Assembly: GCA_902781655.1 (NCBI GenBank)
Contig: CACZJZ010000003.1
Coordinates: 1-64,000 of the forward strand
DNA length: 64,000 nt
Source of the DNA: an uncultured Lachnospiraceae bacterium
GTDB lineage: Bacteria; Bacillota; Clostridia; Lachnospirales; Lachnospiraceae
Reading direction: 5' to 3'
The position numbers and the translations under genes were made by a program. The notes under the pieces are model-generated. The model ran no database searches, had not been told where the DNA came from, and was given only the letters and a program-made list of their open reading frames with translations. Shown piece by piece: positions 1-8,947 of the stretch. Position 1 is the stretch's first letter; each line of letters starts with the position of its first letter.

Positions 1-142
1 GGGATATTCGCTCTGCGGACGCTTCCGCCGCTGTGGGTATAAGTTCGGCACCTGGTATGACATGATCTGGATGGAGAAAATCATCGGAGAGCATCAGGCA
101 GCGGAGCGGGCCATTGTGCCGTATCCGGAGCTGCTGCGATGA
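1..142 (+). CDS. GNAT family N-acetyltransferase, C-terminal fragment
   Basis: The window opens inside this gene; only the last 46 codons are present, in the frame beginning at base 2 and stopping at 140-142. The visible residues include GYKFGTWYDMIWMEKII. This closely resembles the C-terminus of phosphinothricin-acetyltransferase-like GNAT enzymes, where a G-Y-K-F-G-x-W-Y-D strand precedes a W-M-E-K motif. Such enzymes acetylate small amines with acetyl-CoA; the substrate cannot be told from a tail. The gene converges on the AraC regulator, with 29 bases between the two stop codons. Confidence 0.7.
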   Translation, partial: GYSLCGRFRRCGYKFGTWYDMIWMEKIIGEHQAAERAIVPYPELLR

Positions 143-171
143 TGCAGCATCGCGGCAGACGGAGGAAGAGG

Positions 172-1437
172 CTACAGACTGTCCCGAATGAAATCCTCCG
201 GGGTGTAGAGCTTGCGGTATCTGGCTGGCGTCTGGCCGGTGAATCGCCGGAATTCGCGGATCAGATGACACTGAGAGGAGAATCCCAGATATCCTGCGAT
301 ATCAGGCAGGGAATAGGAGGAATAGATCAGCAGATTTTTTGCCAGATCAATTTTTCTGCGGAGAATGTATTCCTTCAAAGACACGCCGCACGTTTTTCGA
401 AAAAGTGAGGACAGATAACTGGCATTGAGTCCGATGGCATCAGCAATCTCCGATACGGTCAGGACACCGTGCAGATGGGTATAGATATAGTCTTTGCAGT
501 GCGCGATATGTTCATTTTCGTCCTTCGGATTGCCTTCCGGAAGTTCTTTTTTTAAGTCACGCACCAGCTCCGCGTAGTGAAACTGCGCATCATTGTATAT
601 CTGCTCGACGGTCTCAACGTCGGAGCATTTTTCCATATTTTGGATGGAAATATCGGACAGATAAAAGGCTGTCTCCGCATGGAGCCCGCCACGGATGGCC
701 GCCCGGCTTGCAACCGTGATCGTTACGATACCGATATCAATCGCCTGCCGGAGCGGTGAGCGGGCCAGCGTACCGAATCGCCCGGTAAAGTTTTCCTGTA
801 AAACCTTTCGAAGTCCTTCCACATCTCCGTGTTCTATGCAGAGAGTCTGCCGAAGTTCGTGATTCCATGGGTTATGGACGATGCCTTCTTCTAGCTGTTC
901 AAAGGAAGTTTTAGCAAACTCGCGGCGGACATTGTCCAGCTTTTCCGGGTTGATACAGTTGGCGACGAGGATCTGCTCCCTGGTGATGCGGCGGCGCGGA
1001 TCTGCCTCATTCTGACCGGCATTTAAAAGAAGCATCAGGCAGGAGATAAGATCTTCCAGATGGCAGACAGGAACCGATTTCAGCCAGTCATCATAATGCT
1101 CCGGCCGGTCATGAATGCCGATCTGGCAGAACCCGAGCGAGTGCTGAAAGAACACAGGGGCATCAAACCGCAGGGGACCAAGAAGGGCCCATTCCTCCGG
1201 AGAGTCGTTCCTGCTGACAAGAATACAGTAGGCAAAATCTCCCGCAAGAGAAAAAATGCAGCAGCTGCGCTCTCCCAGAAGATCCGGAGCGTGCTTCTGC
1301 GCCGCGGGGCCAAAAGGCATATCGGAAAAATCCACAATGTGATCCATTCTGACGCTGTCAGGATGTGCAGTCGACCAAATCCGAATCAGAGTGTGAAGGA
1401 AGTCGGCTGTGTAATTGCATACATATCGGTCCAGCAT
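172..1437 (-). CDS. AraC family transcriptional regulator
   Basis: A 421-residue protein with a long N-terminal sensor part and a C-terminal AraC/XylS DNA-binding domain in about the last 110 residues. Two helix-turn-helix units are visible: one around LTVSEIADAIGLNASYLSSL and one around LPDIAGYLGFSSQCHLIREF, followed by the family ending FTGQTPARYRKL. The N-terminal part has no obvious cupin motif, so the ligand is unknown. It is divergent from the sugar ABC transporter at 1695, with a 257-base AT-rich region between, so a role as activator of that transporter and the downstream GH120 gene is the natural inference. Direct repeats just upstream of its own start suggest autoregulation. Confidence 0.9.
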   Translation of the reverse strand: MLDRYVCNYTADFLHTLIRIWSTAHPDSVRMDHIVDFSDMPFGPAAQKHAPDLLGERSCCIFSLAGDFAYCILVSRNDSPEEWALLGPLRFDAPVFFQHSLGFCQIGIHDRPEHYDDWLKSVPVCHLEDLISCLMLLLNAGQNEADPRRRITREQILVANCINPEKLDNVRREFAKTSFEQLEEGIVHNPWNHELRQTLCIEHGDVEGLRKVLQENFTGRFGTLARSPLRQAIDIGIVTITVASRAAIRGGLHAETAFYLSDISIQNMEKCSDVETVEQIYNDAQFHYAELVRDLKKELPEGNPKDENEHIAHCKDYIYTHLHGVLTVSEIADAIGLNASYLSSLFRKTCGVSLKEYILRRKIDLAKNLLIYSSYSLPDIAGYLGFSSQCHLIREFRRFTGQTPARYRKLYTPEDFIRDSL

Positions 1438-1446
1438 GGCGAAAAC

Positions 1447-1484
1447 ACTTTCGTAAAAGCTCGTAAAGGCTACTTTCGTAAAAG
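1447..1484. promoter_or_regulatory. Direct repeats upstream of araC-type gene (possible regulator sites)
   Basis: ACTTTCGTAAAAG occurs at 1447-1459 and again, identical, at 1472-1484, 25 bases apart. A partial copy (CTCGTAAAGG) lies between at 1460-1469. AraC-type regulators commonly bind direct repeats, and these sit 10-47 bases upstream of the regulator start codon in the divergent intergenic region. That they are operator sites is inference. The rest of 1485-1694 is AT-rich and holds the strong AAGGAGGGG ribosome site of the binding-protein gene (1679-1687); I could not settle on one promoter there. Confidence 0.45.
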
Positions 1485-1694
1485 AACTTTTGCAATTACC
1501 AATGAAATATATAAATAGTATAACATAAATATAATTATGCAGAGATAAAATTGCTTATAGTATAGGCATAACAGATATGAAACGGATTAATACATAGGAA
1601 TAATTCGTCAATGTGTCTCAGAGGCATGTGACAGGAATGATATCCGGGAAAGAATTCCCATGGATAAAGAACAGTTGTAAGGAGGGGTAAGCCT

Positions 1695-3089
1695 ATGAAA
1701 AAGGAACTGGTAGCAATCATCAGCTGTGCTGCGATGATGAGCAGCGTACTTGCCGGATGCGGTGTGTCGACAGATACCGGCACAGGCGGAGGAACTTCCG
1801 CTACGGCAGAGTCTTCTTCCACTGCAGAGACGGACAATGCGGCAGATGCATCTACGCAGACCGCTTCCAGCGGAGAGGTTGAAGAAATTCAATGGATGTT
1901 CTGGGACGATCTCGACGCCAGCTCGGATTTGATCACGCAGGGCTACAAGCAGGTGATTGACCGCTTCAATGAACAGTACAAGGGGCAGTATCACTGCACC
2001 GCGATTACCACGAATCTGGAGGAGTATGATACCAAGCTGAATGCCCTGATCGCGGCGGGAACTGCGCCGGATGTATGGATCTGCAATCCCGGACCAAACC
2101 TGACACAGTATGTGGAAGCAGGAGCGGCGGCGGATCTGACAGATATTCTCAAGAATCAAAATGCGGATTGGTATAACAGTTTTAACCAGAGCATGTTCGA
2201 GCGCCTGACCTATGACGACAAAATTATGGCGGTTCCGACAAACTTTGCTGCAGCGTTGTGCTTCTACAACACGGAAATCTTTGAAAAGGCTGGTATTGCC
2301 AATCCGCCGGAAACCTACGACGAACTGATCGAGGACTGCAAGAAGATCAAGGCGGCCGGGTATGACCCTATTTCCTGCTCTGCAGGAACAGCGTGGTGCC
2401 TGTCCATGGTAGCCGGATATCTCTGTGACCGGGAAGGCGGACCGGACAATCTGGCCGGGACGGCTGACGGGTCGGTGCAGTGGACAGATAAGACATTTAT
2501 TGATGCTGGAACCAAGCTGAAGGAACTGTCTCAGTATTTCCAGGACACGGCAGCAGGCGATTCCAATGATCAGGCCACGGCACTGTTCTATAATGGTCAG
2601 GCTGGAATTTTGATCCAGGGTTCCTGGGTCATCGCTCAGATCAATGGCAACAATCCGGACTTTGAGGATAAATGCGGTGTGTTCCGCTTCCCTGGCATCA
2701 CAGGAGGCGCAGACCCGAACCGCATGATTGTCAAGACGGATAATCTGGTTATGAGTGCCACGACAAAGCATCAGGATGCGGCGATTGCACTGATGAAGTG
2801 CTTCACGGACGATGCGGCTGAAAAGTACACCGCAGAGGTCGGAGGCAAAATCCCGGTCACTAATGTTGAGTTTGATGCCTCCAAGGCACCGAAGCAGCTG
2901 GGATATGTGCAGGATATTCTGAAGACGACGACCGGCACCTTTGGCTTCTACAATGAGTCTCTGGCCAGCGTCGAGGCGGGGGATACCTTCGATAATAACA
3001 TGGTGGATATCTACCTTGGAAATAAGACGCCGGAGCAGGCGTTTACAGCCATCAATGATTATTACAAGGATAATGTCTGGAACAAGTAA
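1695..3089 (+). CDS. Carbohydrate ABC transporter substrate-binding lipoprotein
   Basis: A 464-residue extracellular solute-binding protein of the CUT1 sugar type. The N-terminus is a lipoprotein signal with lipobox L-A-G-C, so Cys22 would be lipidated. A Ser/Thr/Ala-rich linker of about 40 residues follows, then the mature fold begins near EIQWMFWDD. Typical family stretches include AGTAPDVWICNPG and the C-terminal region with ALMKCFTDD. The start is fixed by AAGGAGGGG eight bases upstream. It leads an operon with two permeases and a GH120 enzyme; the substrate is therefore likely a pentose-containing oligosaccharide (inference). A strong hairpin right after the gene probably makes this subunit more abundant than the permeases. 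Confidence 0.92.
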   Translation: MKKELVAIISCAAMMSSVLAGCGVSTDTGTGGGTSATAESSSTAETDNAADASTQTASSGEVEEIQWMFWDDLDASSDLITQGYKQVIDRFNEQYKGQYHCTAITTNLEEYDTKLNALIAAGTAPDVWICNPGPNLTQYVEAGAAADLTDILKNQNADWYNSFNQSMFERLTYDDKIMAVPTNFAAALCFYNTEIFEKAGIANPPETYDELIEDCKKIKAAGYDPISCSAGTAWCLSMVAGYLCDREGGPDNLAGTADGSVQWTDKTFIDAGTKLKELSQYFQDTAAGDSNDQATALFYNGQAGILIQGSWVIAQINGNNPDFEDKCGVFRFPGITGGADPNRMIVKTDNLVMSATTKHQDAAIALMKCFTDDAAEKYTAEVGGKIPVTNVEFDASKAPKQLGYVQDILKTTTGTFGFYNESLASVEAGDTFDNNMVDIYLGNKTPEQAFTAINDYYKDNVWNK

Positions 3090-3100
3090 GCATGCCTGAC

Positions 3101-3150
3101 AACAGTGCATCTTCCCCGGCATTGACGCCGGGGAAGATGCACTGTTTTAA
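3101..3150 (+). terminator. Intercistronic terminator-like hairpin after the binding protein gene
   Basis: Bases 3101-3120 and 3127-3146 are perfect reverse complements (20-bp stem, loop ATTGAC), followed by TTTTAA. It lies between the binding-protein gene and the first permease gene. It fits partial termination or 3'-end protection, which would give higher binding-protein than permease levels. The rest of the 180-base gap shows nothing else that I recognise. Confidence 0.85.
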
Positions 3151-3269
3151 AATGAAAAACGGAGCCTTACCATTCCGACGGAATGGTCGGTGGACACAAA
3201 GGAAAGATCGGATAATACAGACATCATCCGAACCGGAGCTGTCGGAACAGTAGCGCGGAGTTTTCGACT

Positions 3270-4154
3270 ATGAATAAAATACTGAGCAATAAAAAAGCCA
3301 TTGCCGTTTTTGTTCTTCCTACGGTCATTCTATTCACATTGATTCTTTTCGTACCAGTGATTCAGATGATCGGATATTCTTTCACCGACTATAACGCACT
3401 GAGCAAACCGTCGTTCTGCGGTCTGAAAAATTATAGGACCATGATGAAGGACGATGTCCTTCTGACTGCGCTGAAGAACTCGATTTTCTTCCTGCTGTTT
3501 TCAGCGGTCACGCAGCAGATCATTGGTATTTTGCTTGCAGTGCTTCTTACGAATATTAAAAAGGGACGGAACACTTTCAAGAATATCATTTATCTTCCCT
3601 GTGTTCTTTCCAGCGCGGCGCTTGGTCTGCTGTGGGCATTTATGTTTAACCCCCGCATGGGAATCAATCAGTTTCTTGCGGTCTTTGGCATTAAGGGACC
3701 GCTGTGGCTGATGGATACGAAGGGATTTATTATTCTTCCCATGTGGGTGATCGCCTTTGTGGCGCTGTGGCAGTACGTCGGACAGAACATGATGCTCTAC
3801 ATGGCCCAGATCACCGGTATCAGTCAGGACCTTTATGAAGCCGCCTATGTTGACGGTGCTTCCAGAGGACAGGCATTCCGCTATATCACGCTGCCGCTGA
3901 TCAAACCGATGCTGGTGATAACGCTGTCTCTCAACTGCATCGGCTCTCTGAAGTTTTTTGACCTGGTATATAACATGACACAGGGCGGACCGAATAACCG
4001 TACGCAGGTTCTGGCCACCTGGCTCTATTTTCAGGGGTTTCAGTACTTTAAGTATGGATACTCCAGTGCCATCGCGGTGCTTCTGCTGATTATGTGCCTG
4101 GCTGTGACGTTCCTTATCAAGAAGGGAATTCATGTGGAGACCTATGAGGCCTGA
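3270..4154 (+). CDS. Carbohydrate ABC transporter permease, MalF-like
   Basis: A 294-residue inner-membrane permease with about six hydrophobic segments, the first near residues 10-30. The binding-protein-dependent transport signature (EAA loop) is visible at ISQDLYEAAYVDGASRGQAF, the site that docks to the ATPase. The length and N-terminal LPTVILFTLILFVPVIQM pattern match the MalF/LacF-type subunit of CUT1 importers. It pairs with the MalG-like gene downstream. The ribosome site is weak (GGAG), consistent with lower expression than the binding protein. Confidence 0.93.
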   Translation: MNKILSNKKAIAVFVLPTVILFTLILFVPVIQMIGYSFTDYNALSKPSFCGLKNYRTMMKDDVLLTALKNSIFFLLFSAVTQQIIGILLAVLLTNIKKGRNTFKNIIYLPCVLSSAALGLLWAFMFNPRMGINQFLAVFGIKGPLWLMDTKGFIILPMWVIAFVALWQYVGQNMMLYMAQITGISQDLYEAAYVDGASRGQAFRYITLPLIKPMLVITLSLNCIGSLKFFDLVYNMTQGGPNNRTQVLATWLYFQGFQYFKYGYSSAIAVLLLIMCLAVTFLIKKGIHVETYEA

Positions 4155-4298
4155 CAGCGGGGCAGAAATGCGGATTCTTCCCCGTCTTGCAGAAACCGGG
4201 AAACATCGAGTTTACATACATTTCAGTTCATCCGATCTGGAACAGGTCAATGAATGGAACGGATGCCGTGGATGAGAACGGCAAGGGAGCACGGGATC

Positions 4299-5159
4299 AT
4301 GGCTGAAATTACTGAAATTGGAGCCGTTAGGCAGAAAAAAGTGCGGATCAGCACAGTTATCATTTATCTTGTGCTGGTGCTGCTGGCAATCATTTATATC
4401 ATCCCACTGCTATGGGTGCTTGAGGTATCCCTCAAAACAAATGCGGAGGTCTTTCAATCTCCCTTCGCGTTCCCTAAAGTGCTACAGCTGGGAAACTACA
4501 TTTTTGCCTGGACGACAGGCAAGCTGGGCAAGGCAATGCTGAATTCTCTGGTTGTTTGTACCGTTACGCTCGCAATCAGCCTGTTTTTTGGTGCCATGAC
4601 TGCATTTGCGATCGGACGCATGAAATGGAGAATGGCAAATGCTACCATGGCCTACATTATGATCGGCATGATGATCCCAGTCCATTGCGTTCTGATTCCT
4701 CTGTTTGTTCGATTTTCGCGCATTGGACTGACGAATTCGCTGCCAGGACTGATCCTTCCATATCTGACGTTTTCTTTGCCGCAGATTGTATTCCTGATGA
4801 CGGGATTCTTCAAATCCCTGCCCAGGGAATTGTTTGAGGCTGCCTGCATTGATGGCTGTGGCATCTACCGGATGTTTTTCACCATTGCACTTCCTTTATC
4901 CCGCACAGGACTTTATGTGGCCGGTATGATGACGTTCATCGGAAACTGGAATGAGCTGCTTCTGGCAATGGTGTTCATTTCGGATCCGACGAGGAAGACT
5001 CTGCCTGTGACACTGACATATTTTGTCGGACCGTATGCTACAAACTATGTGCAGATGTTTGCTGCGATCGTGATAGCGGTGTTGCCTTCGATTCTGGTTT
5101 ACTGCGCATTCAGTAATCAGATCGTCGGCGGGCTGACGGCCGGTGCGGTAAAGGGATAA
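4299..5159 (+). CDS. Carbohydrate ABC transporter permease, MalG-like
   Basis: A 286-residue permease with six predicted membrane segments and the EAA-loop motif at LPRELFEAACIDGCGIYRMF. The C-terminal ATNYVQMFAAIVIAVLPSIL region is typical of MalG-type subunits. An upstream ATG at 4254 exists, but the ATG at 4299 has AAGGGAG nine bases before it and gives the usual N-terminus, so I chose it. No ATP-binding subunit is encoded nearby; in Firmicutes CUT1 systems often share a remote MsmX/MsmK-type ATPase, and that is the likely arrangement here. Confidence 0.92.
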   Translation: MAEITEIGAVRQKKVRISTVIIYLVLVLLAIIYIIPLLWVLEVSLKTNAEVFQSPFAFPKVLQLGNYIFAWTTGKLGKAMLNSLVVCTVTLAISLFFGAMTAFAIGRMKWRMANATMAYIMIGMMIPVHCVLIPLFVRFSRIGLTNSLPGLILPYLTFSLPQIVFLMTGFFKSLPRELFEAACIDGCGIYRMFFTIALPLSRTGLYVAGMMTFIGNWNELLLAMVFISDPTRKTLPVTLTYFVGPYATNYVQMFAAIVIAVLPSILVYCAFSNQIVGGLTAGAVKG

Positions 5160-5232
5160 AGTGGTTTTGTAACGAATGAAAGATACATGACAGGGATACG
5201 GAGGGGAGTATACTCTGCGGGGAGAGAAATTA

Positions 5233-7323
5233 ATGATTTATTATGTGGACTGTAAGGCATCTCTGTGCGGCGATGGCCGGAAAGAACGGCCTTTCCGGTC
5301 TATCCAGGAGGCAGCGGACATCGCACTTCCGGGGGATGAGGTTCTGGTGGAGCCGGGGGTTTACCGCGAATATGTGCGTCCGAGGCATGCCGGCCGGGCG
5401 GATGCGAGGATAACTTATCGTTCTGTGGAGCCGCGCGGCGCGGTGATCACTGGCGCTGAGCCGGTGGCGGACTGGACGCCGTATGACGGCGCGGCAGAGG
5501 GGGAGGTATACACTGCCCGCATTCCGAACGCGCTCTTCGGCGGTTTTAATCCGTACACGGTCCGGGTTCGCGGCGACTGGTTTGTGGATACCATGATGGC
5601 GCATCTGGGGGAAGTTTATCTTGATGATCAGGCATTGTACGAGGTGACGAGCCTCGAGGGAGTCCTTCACCCGACGGTTTACCGTCCGTCCTGGGAGCCG
5701 GAGGCGACGCTGCGCACCTGGTATACGGAGCAGGATACAGAGAACAATGAGACAGTGATCTATGCGAATTTTGGCGCAGATCCGACGGGCCATAAGGTGG
5801 AGATCAATGTGAGACGGGCCTGCTTCGCTCCGGAGGAGACAGGAATCGGCTATATCACGTTGTCCGGATTCACTGTGACGAAGGCGGCCTGCCAGTGGGC
5901 GCCGCCGACAGCTTATCAGGAGGGCATGATCGCGCCGCACTGGTCGAGAGGCTGGATCATTGAGGACTGCGAGATTTCGCACGCGAAGTGCAGCGGCATT
6001 TCGCTCGGCAAATATCTTCAGCCGCAGAACGAGAACAAGTGGCTGAACACGAAGTGGAAGGACGGCGCGCAGACGCAGCGGGAGTGCGTGATGCAGGCGC
6101 TGAATGACGGCTGGACAAAGGAGAATGTCGGGCATCATATCGTCCGCCGTTGCGAAATTCATGACTGCGGGCAGACCGGCATTGTCGGGCACATGGGCGG
6201 CGTGTTCTCCCGGATTGAGGATAACCACATCTACCGGATCAACATCCGGCAGAATCTGTCCGGCGCCGAGATCGGCGGCATCAAGATGCATGCGGCGATC
6301 GACGTGGTGTTCCGGCACAATCATATTCATCACTGCACCCGCGGTATCTGGCTGGACTGGCAGGCGCAGGGAACCCGGGTGACCGGAAACCTGTTCCATG
6401 ACAACGCGCTGTCGGTGGACGGCGAGCTGAACCAGGAGCAGATGGGCGGTCTTGGGGAGGATATCTTCATTGAGATCAGCCATGGACCGACGCTGGTGGA
6501 CCACAACTTCTTCCTGTCCGAGCGCGCCGCGAAGATCCCGGCGCAGGGCCTTGCCTTCGTGCACAACCTGATCGCGGGGAGTCTATCCGCAGTGGGCGTC
6601 GGAACGAACAACGGCACGCCGCACATCCCGTCTCCGCGCTACACGCCGTATCATGTGCCGCACGATGTGAAGGTGGCCGGATTCATGACCGTCCTGCACG
6701 GCGACGACCGGTTTGTAAACAATATCTTTGTCCAGCAGAAGGTGCGGGAGCCGCTGGTACAGATGGCTGCGTATGTGCGGGAGCATCCGAACGACTGGGA
6801 TGATTTCAACGTGACGGCGGGAACGGCGGAGTTCGATGCGGGCAATTATCCGACCGTATCGGAGTGGAAGGCGCGCTACGAAGGATACTGCGGCATGGGG
6901 TCCGAGACTACGGACCGGTACTACGACCATTTGCCGGTTCAGACGCGCGGCAATGTATATCTCGGCGGTGCAAAACCATGGTGCAAGGAGCAGCATCCGG
7001 CGGTCAGAGAAGACTGCCCGGTGACCTTCGCGCTGGAGAAAAAAGACGGGACATGGAAATTGCGGACCAACCTGTATGCGCTGCTGCCGGAAGTACTGCA
7101 GCAGGCGCCGGCAGGATATGCGTGCACCCTGGCCAATTCTGATACCCTCGGCGAGGCATTCGAGCCGGAGGAAAGGTTCGAGAATCCTGACGGCAGTTCC
7201 ATCGTCTTCTCCAGCGATGCCTTCGGACAGGATGCAGGCCTTGCGCCGCTTCCCGGCCCGCTCGCGGACGGCGGAGAACTGCAGAACTTTGGCTGGACAG
7301 AGCCGCTGGCGGAGAAGCGCTGA
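5233..7323 (+). CDS. Glycoside hydrolase family 120 (beta-xylosidase family) protein, copy 1
   Basis: A 696-residue right-handed parallel beta-helix protein with no signal peptide, so probably cytoplasmic. It matches what I recall of GH120 beta-xylosidase XylC of Thermoanaerobacterium along its length: PGVYREYVRP near the N-terminus, WAPPTAYQEGMI and HWSRGWIIEDCEI in the middle. The two catalytic acids of XylC (Asp382 nucleophile, Glu405 acid/base) correspond to Asp375 in IWLDWQAQGTRV and Glu414 in IFIEISHGPTLVDHN. Between them this protein has about 16 extra residues compared with XylC. It directly follows the sugar importer, so it likely hydrolyses imported xylo-oligosaccharides or related beta-xylosides. 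A paralogue lies at 10586. Confidence 0.85.
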   Translation: MIYYVDCKASLCGDGRKERPFRSIQEAADIALPGDEVLVEPGVYREYVRPRHAGRADARITYRSVEPRGAVITGAEPVADWTPYDGAAEGEVYTARIPNALFGGFNPYTVRVRGDWFVDTMMAHLGEVYLDDQALYEVTSLEGVLHPTVYRPSWEPEATLRTWYTEQDTENNETVIYANFGADPTGHKVEINVRRACFAPEETGIGYITLSGFTVTKAACQWAPPTAYQEGMIAPHWSRGWIIEDCEISHAKCSGISLGKYLQPQNENKWLNTKWKDGAQTQRECVMQALNDGWTKENVGHHIVRRCEIHDCGQTGIVGHMGGVFSRIEDNHIYRINIRQNLSGAEIGGIKMHAAIDVVFRHNHIHHCTRGIWLDWQAQGTRVTGNLFHDNALSVDGELNQEQMGGLGEDIFIEISHGPTLVDHNFFLSERAAKIPAQGLAFVHNLIAGSLSAVGVGTNNGTPHIPSPRYTPYHVPHDVKVAGFMTVLHGDDRFVNNIFVQQKVREPLVQMAAYVREHPNDWDDFNVTAGTAEFDAGNYPTVSEWKARYEGYCGMGSETTDRYYDHLPVQTRGNVYLGGAKPWCKEQHPAVREDCPVTFALEKKDGTWKLRTNLYALLPEVLQQAPAGYACTLANSDTLGEAFEPEERFENPDGSSIVFSSDAFGQDAGLAPLPGPLADGGELQNFGWTEPLAEKR

Positions 7324-7382
7324 GTAAATGTCCATTTCCTCATGAGAGAGTGTCCCTGACGGATAGTACCTGTGCGGAAGAC

Positions 7383-7426
7383 AAATTGTCCCTAACAAGT
7401 TTAGCTTGTTTGGGATAATTTTGACC
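7383..7426. repeat. Palindromic repeat unit downstream of GH120 copy 1
   Basis: AATTGTCCCTAACAAG (from 7384) followed by TTTAGCTTGTTTGG matches the units at 12571-12678 after GH120 copy 2. The core AACAAG-TTTAG-CTTGTT is a short hairpin. A second inverted pair flanks it: TGTCCCTGACG at 7351-7361 and CGTCAGGGACA at 7443-7453. It may act as a terminator for the upstream operon; it has no poly-T run on the plus strand. No coding potential is seen between 7324 and 7497. Confidence 0.7.
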
Positions 7427-7497
7427 TCATACATGGTAAACTCGTCAGGGACAATTTCTATGCGTGAGGGTATTTCTGCGGAAGGGAGGAGACCGGC

Positions 7498-8862
7498 GTG
7501 AATCAGAAGAGGCGGGCAGTGCAGGATATGACGGAAGGCAGTCCGATGCGGCTGATTCTGTCCTTTATGATGCCTCTGCTTCTGGGGAATTTGTTCCAGC
7601 AGGCATACAATGTGGTGGACGGGATGATTGTCGGGCGGATGCTGGGCGCGGAGGCGCTGGCGGCGGTCGGGGCGTCCTCGAGCGTGCAGTTTCTGGTGCT
7701 GGGGCTGTGTATCGGCTGCTGTGCGGGCTTCTCCATCCCCATTTCGCAGCGGTTCGGCGCGCGGGATGAGAAGGGCGTTCGTTCTTTTGTGTGGCATTCG
7801 GTTGTGTTGAGCGTCGTTCTGGCGGGGGCGATGACCGCTGTGACGGCCGTGCTGTGTCCGCAGATTCTGCACCTTATGCAGACGCCGGAGAACATTTATC
7901 GCAACGCGTATGCGTACCTGTTCATTATATTCTGCGGCCTTCCGTTCACGATTCTTTACAACATGACCGCCGGGATGCTTCGGGCGGTCGGCAACAGCCG
8001 GATTCCGTTTCTGGCGCTCGCCCTGGCTACGGTTCTGAATATTTTCCTCGATTTATTCTGCATCGCGGTGCTCCGCTGGGGCTGTGCCGGAGCGGCTGCC
8101 GCGACGGTGGCGTCGCAGGCGCTGTCCGGGCTGTGCTGTCTTCTGTATATCCTAAAGAGGGTCCCGGTGCTCCGCCCGTCAAAATCTGACCGGATGTGGA
8201 ACGGGCATGCAGCGCTTTTGCTCGTGCAGAGCGGCCTGCCCATGGGTCTTCAGTACTCGATTACCGCGATCGGTTCCATGACGATGCAGTCGGCGAACAA
8301 CGGGCTGGGCAGTATTTATGTCTCCGGCTTTACGGCCGGGACGAAAATCAAGCAGCTGGTGATGTGTCCATTTGATGCGATGGCCACGTCGCTCGCGGCT
8401 TATGTCGGGCAAAATTACGGCGCGCGGAGAATGGATCGGGTGAAGACAGGCGTCTCCCGCGCGGTTCTACTCAGCTTCGGATACGGCGCGGCTGCAGGGC
8501 TGGTCATGATTTTCTCTGGCATATCTCTGTCTTCTCTGTTCCTCAGCGCGAAAAACGCGGATGCCCTGGAGGCATCCGCACGGTATCTTCGCTGTATGGG
8601 GTATCTGTTCTGGATTCTCGCTTTTCTGAATATGTTCCGCTGCACGATGCAATCGCTCGACGCGGCGGGGCTTGCGATTCTGTCCGGCGTCATCGAGATG
8701 ATATCGCGTGTCACGGTAGCGAGGGCATTTGTCCCGCGTTTCGGCTACAGCGCCATCTGCTGGACAGATCAGTCGGCCTGGATCACGGCGACAATTTACG
8801 TGGTCCTGATGGGAAATCTGATTCTGAGGAAGCGCACTGCCGAAACGAAACAGAAGGCCTGA
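7498..8862 (+). CDS. MATE family efflux transporter
   Basis: A 454-residue membrane protein with about twelve hydrophobic segments and the two-half MatE architecture. Typical features are the N-terminal DMTEGSPMRLILSFMMPLLL, QQAYNVVDGMIVGR in the first helices, and the second-half repeat with GLPMGLQYSITAIG. The start is GTG, supported by GGAAGGGAGGAG a few bases upstream. MATE proteins export cationic drugs or metabolites in exchange for Na+ or H+; the substrate here is unknown. It sits between the two GH120 paralogues but nothing in it indicates a sugar role. Confidence 0.93.
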   Translation: MNQKRRAVQDMTEGSPMRLILSFMMPLLLGNLFQQAYNVVDGMIVGRMLGAEALAAVGASSSVQFLVLGLCIGCCAGFSIPISQRFGARDEKGVRSFVWHSVVLSVVLAGAMTAVTAVLCPQILHLMQTPENIYRNAYAYLFIIFCGLPFTILYNMTAGMLRAVGNSRIPFLALALATVLNIFLDLFCIAVLRWGCAGAAAATVASQALSGLCCLLYILKRVPVLRPSKSDRMWNGHAALLLVQSGLPMGLQYSITAIGSMTMQSANNGLGSIYVSGFTAGTKIKQLVMCPFDAMATSLAAYVGQNYGARRMDRVKTGVSRAVLLSFGYGAAAGLVMIFSGISLSSLFLSAKNADALEASARYLRCMGYLFWILAFLNMFRCTMQSLDAAGLAILSGVIEMISRVTVARAFVPRFGYSAICWTDQSAWITATIYVVLMGNLILRKRTAETKQKA

Positions 8863-8947
8863 AACGGCGCCCGTCGTCTTCAAGCAGCAAGGGCATCGCG
8901 GACGCTGGCGTCGCTGGACACTTCGATTCCGTTCGGGGAGAAGCGTG

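Noticed and set aside
1608-3122. 504-codon minus-strand frame over the binding-protein gene
   Set aside because: Shadow frame; the plus strand has lipobox, ribosome site and family motifs.
5230-6564. 444-codon minus-strand frame over GH120 copy 1
   Set aside because: Antisense shadow with Arg/His-rich composition; the plus strand encodes the family motifs.
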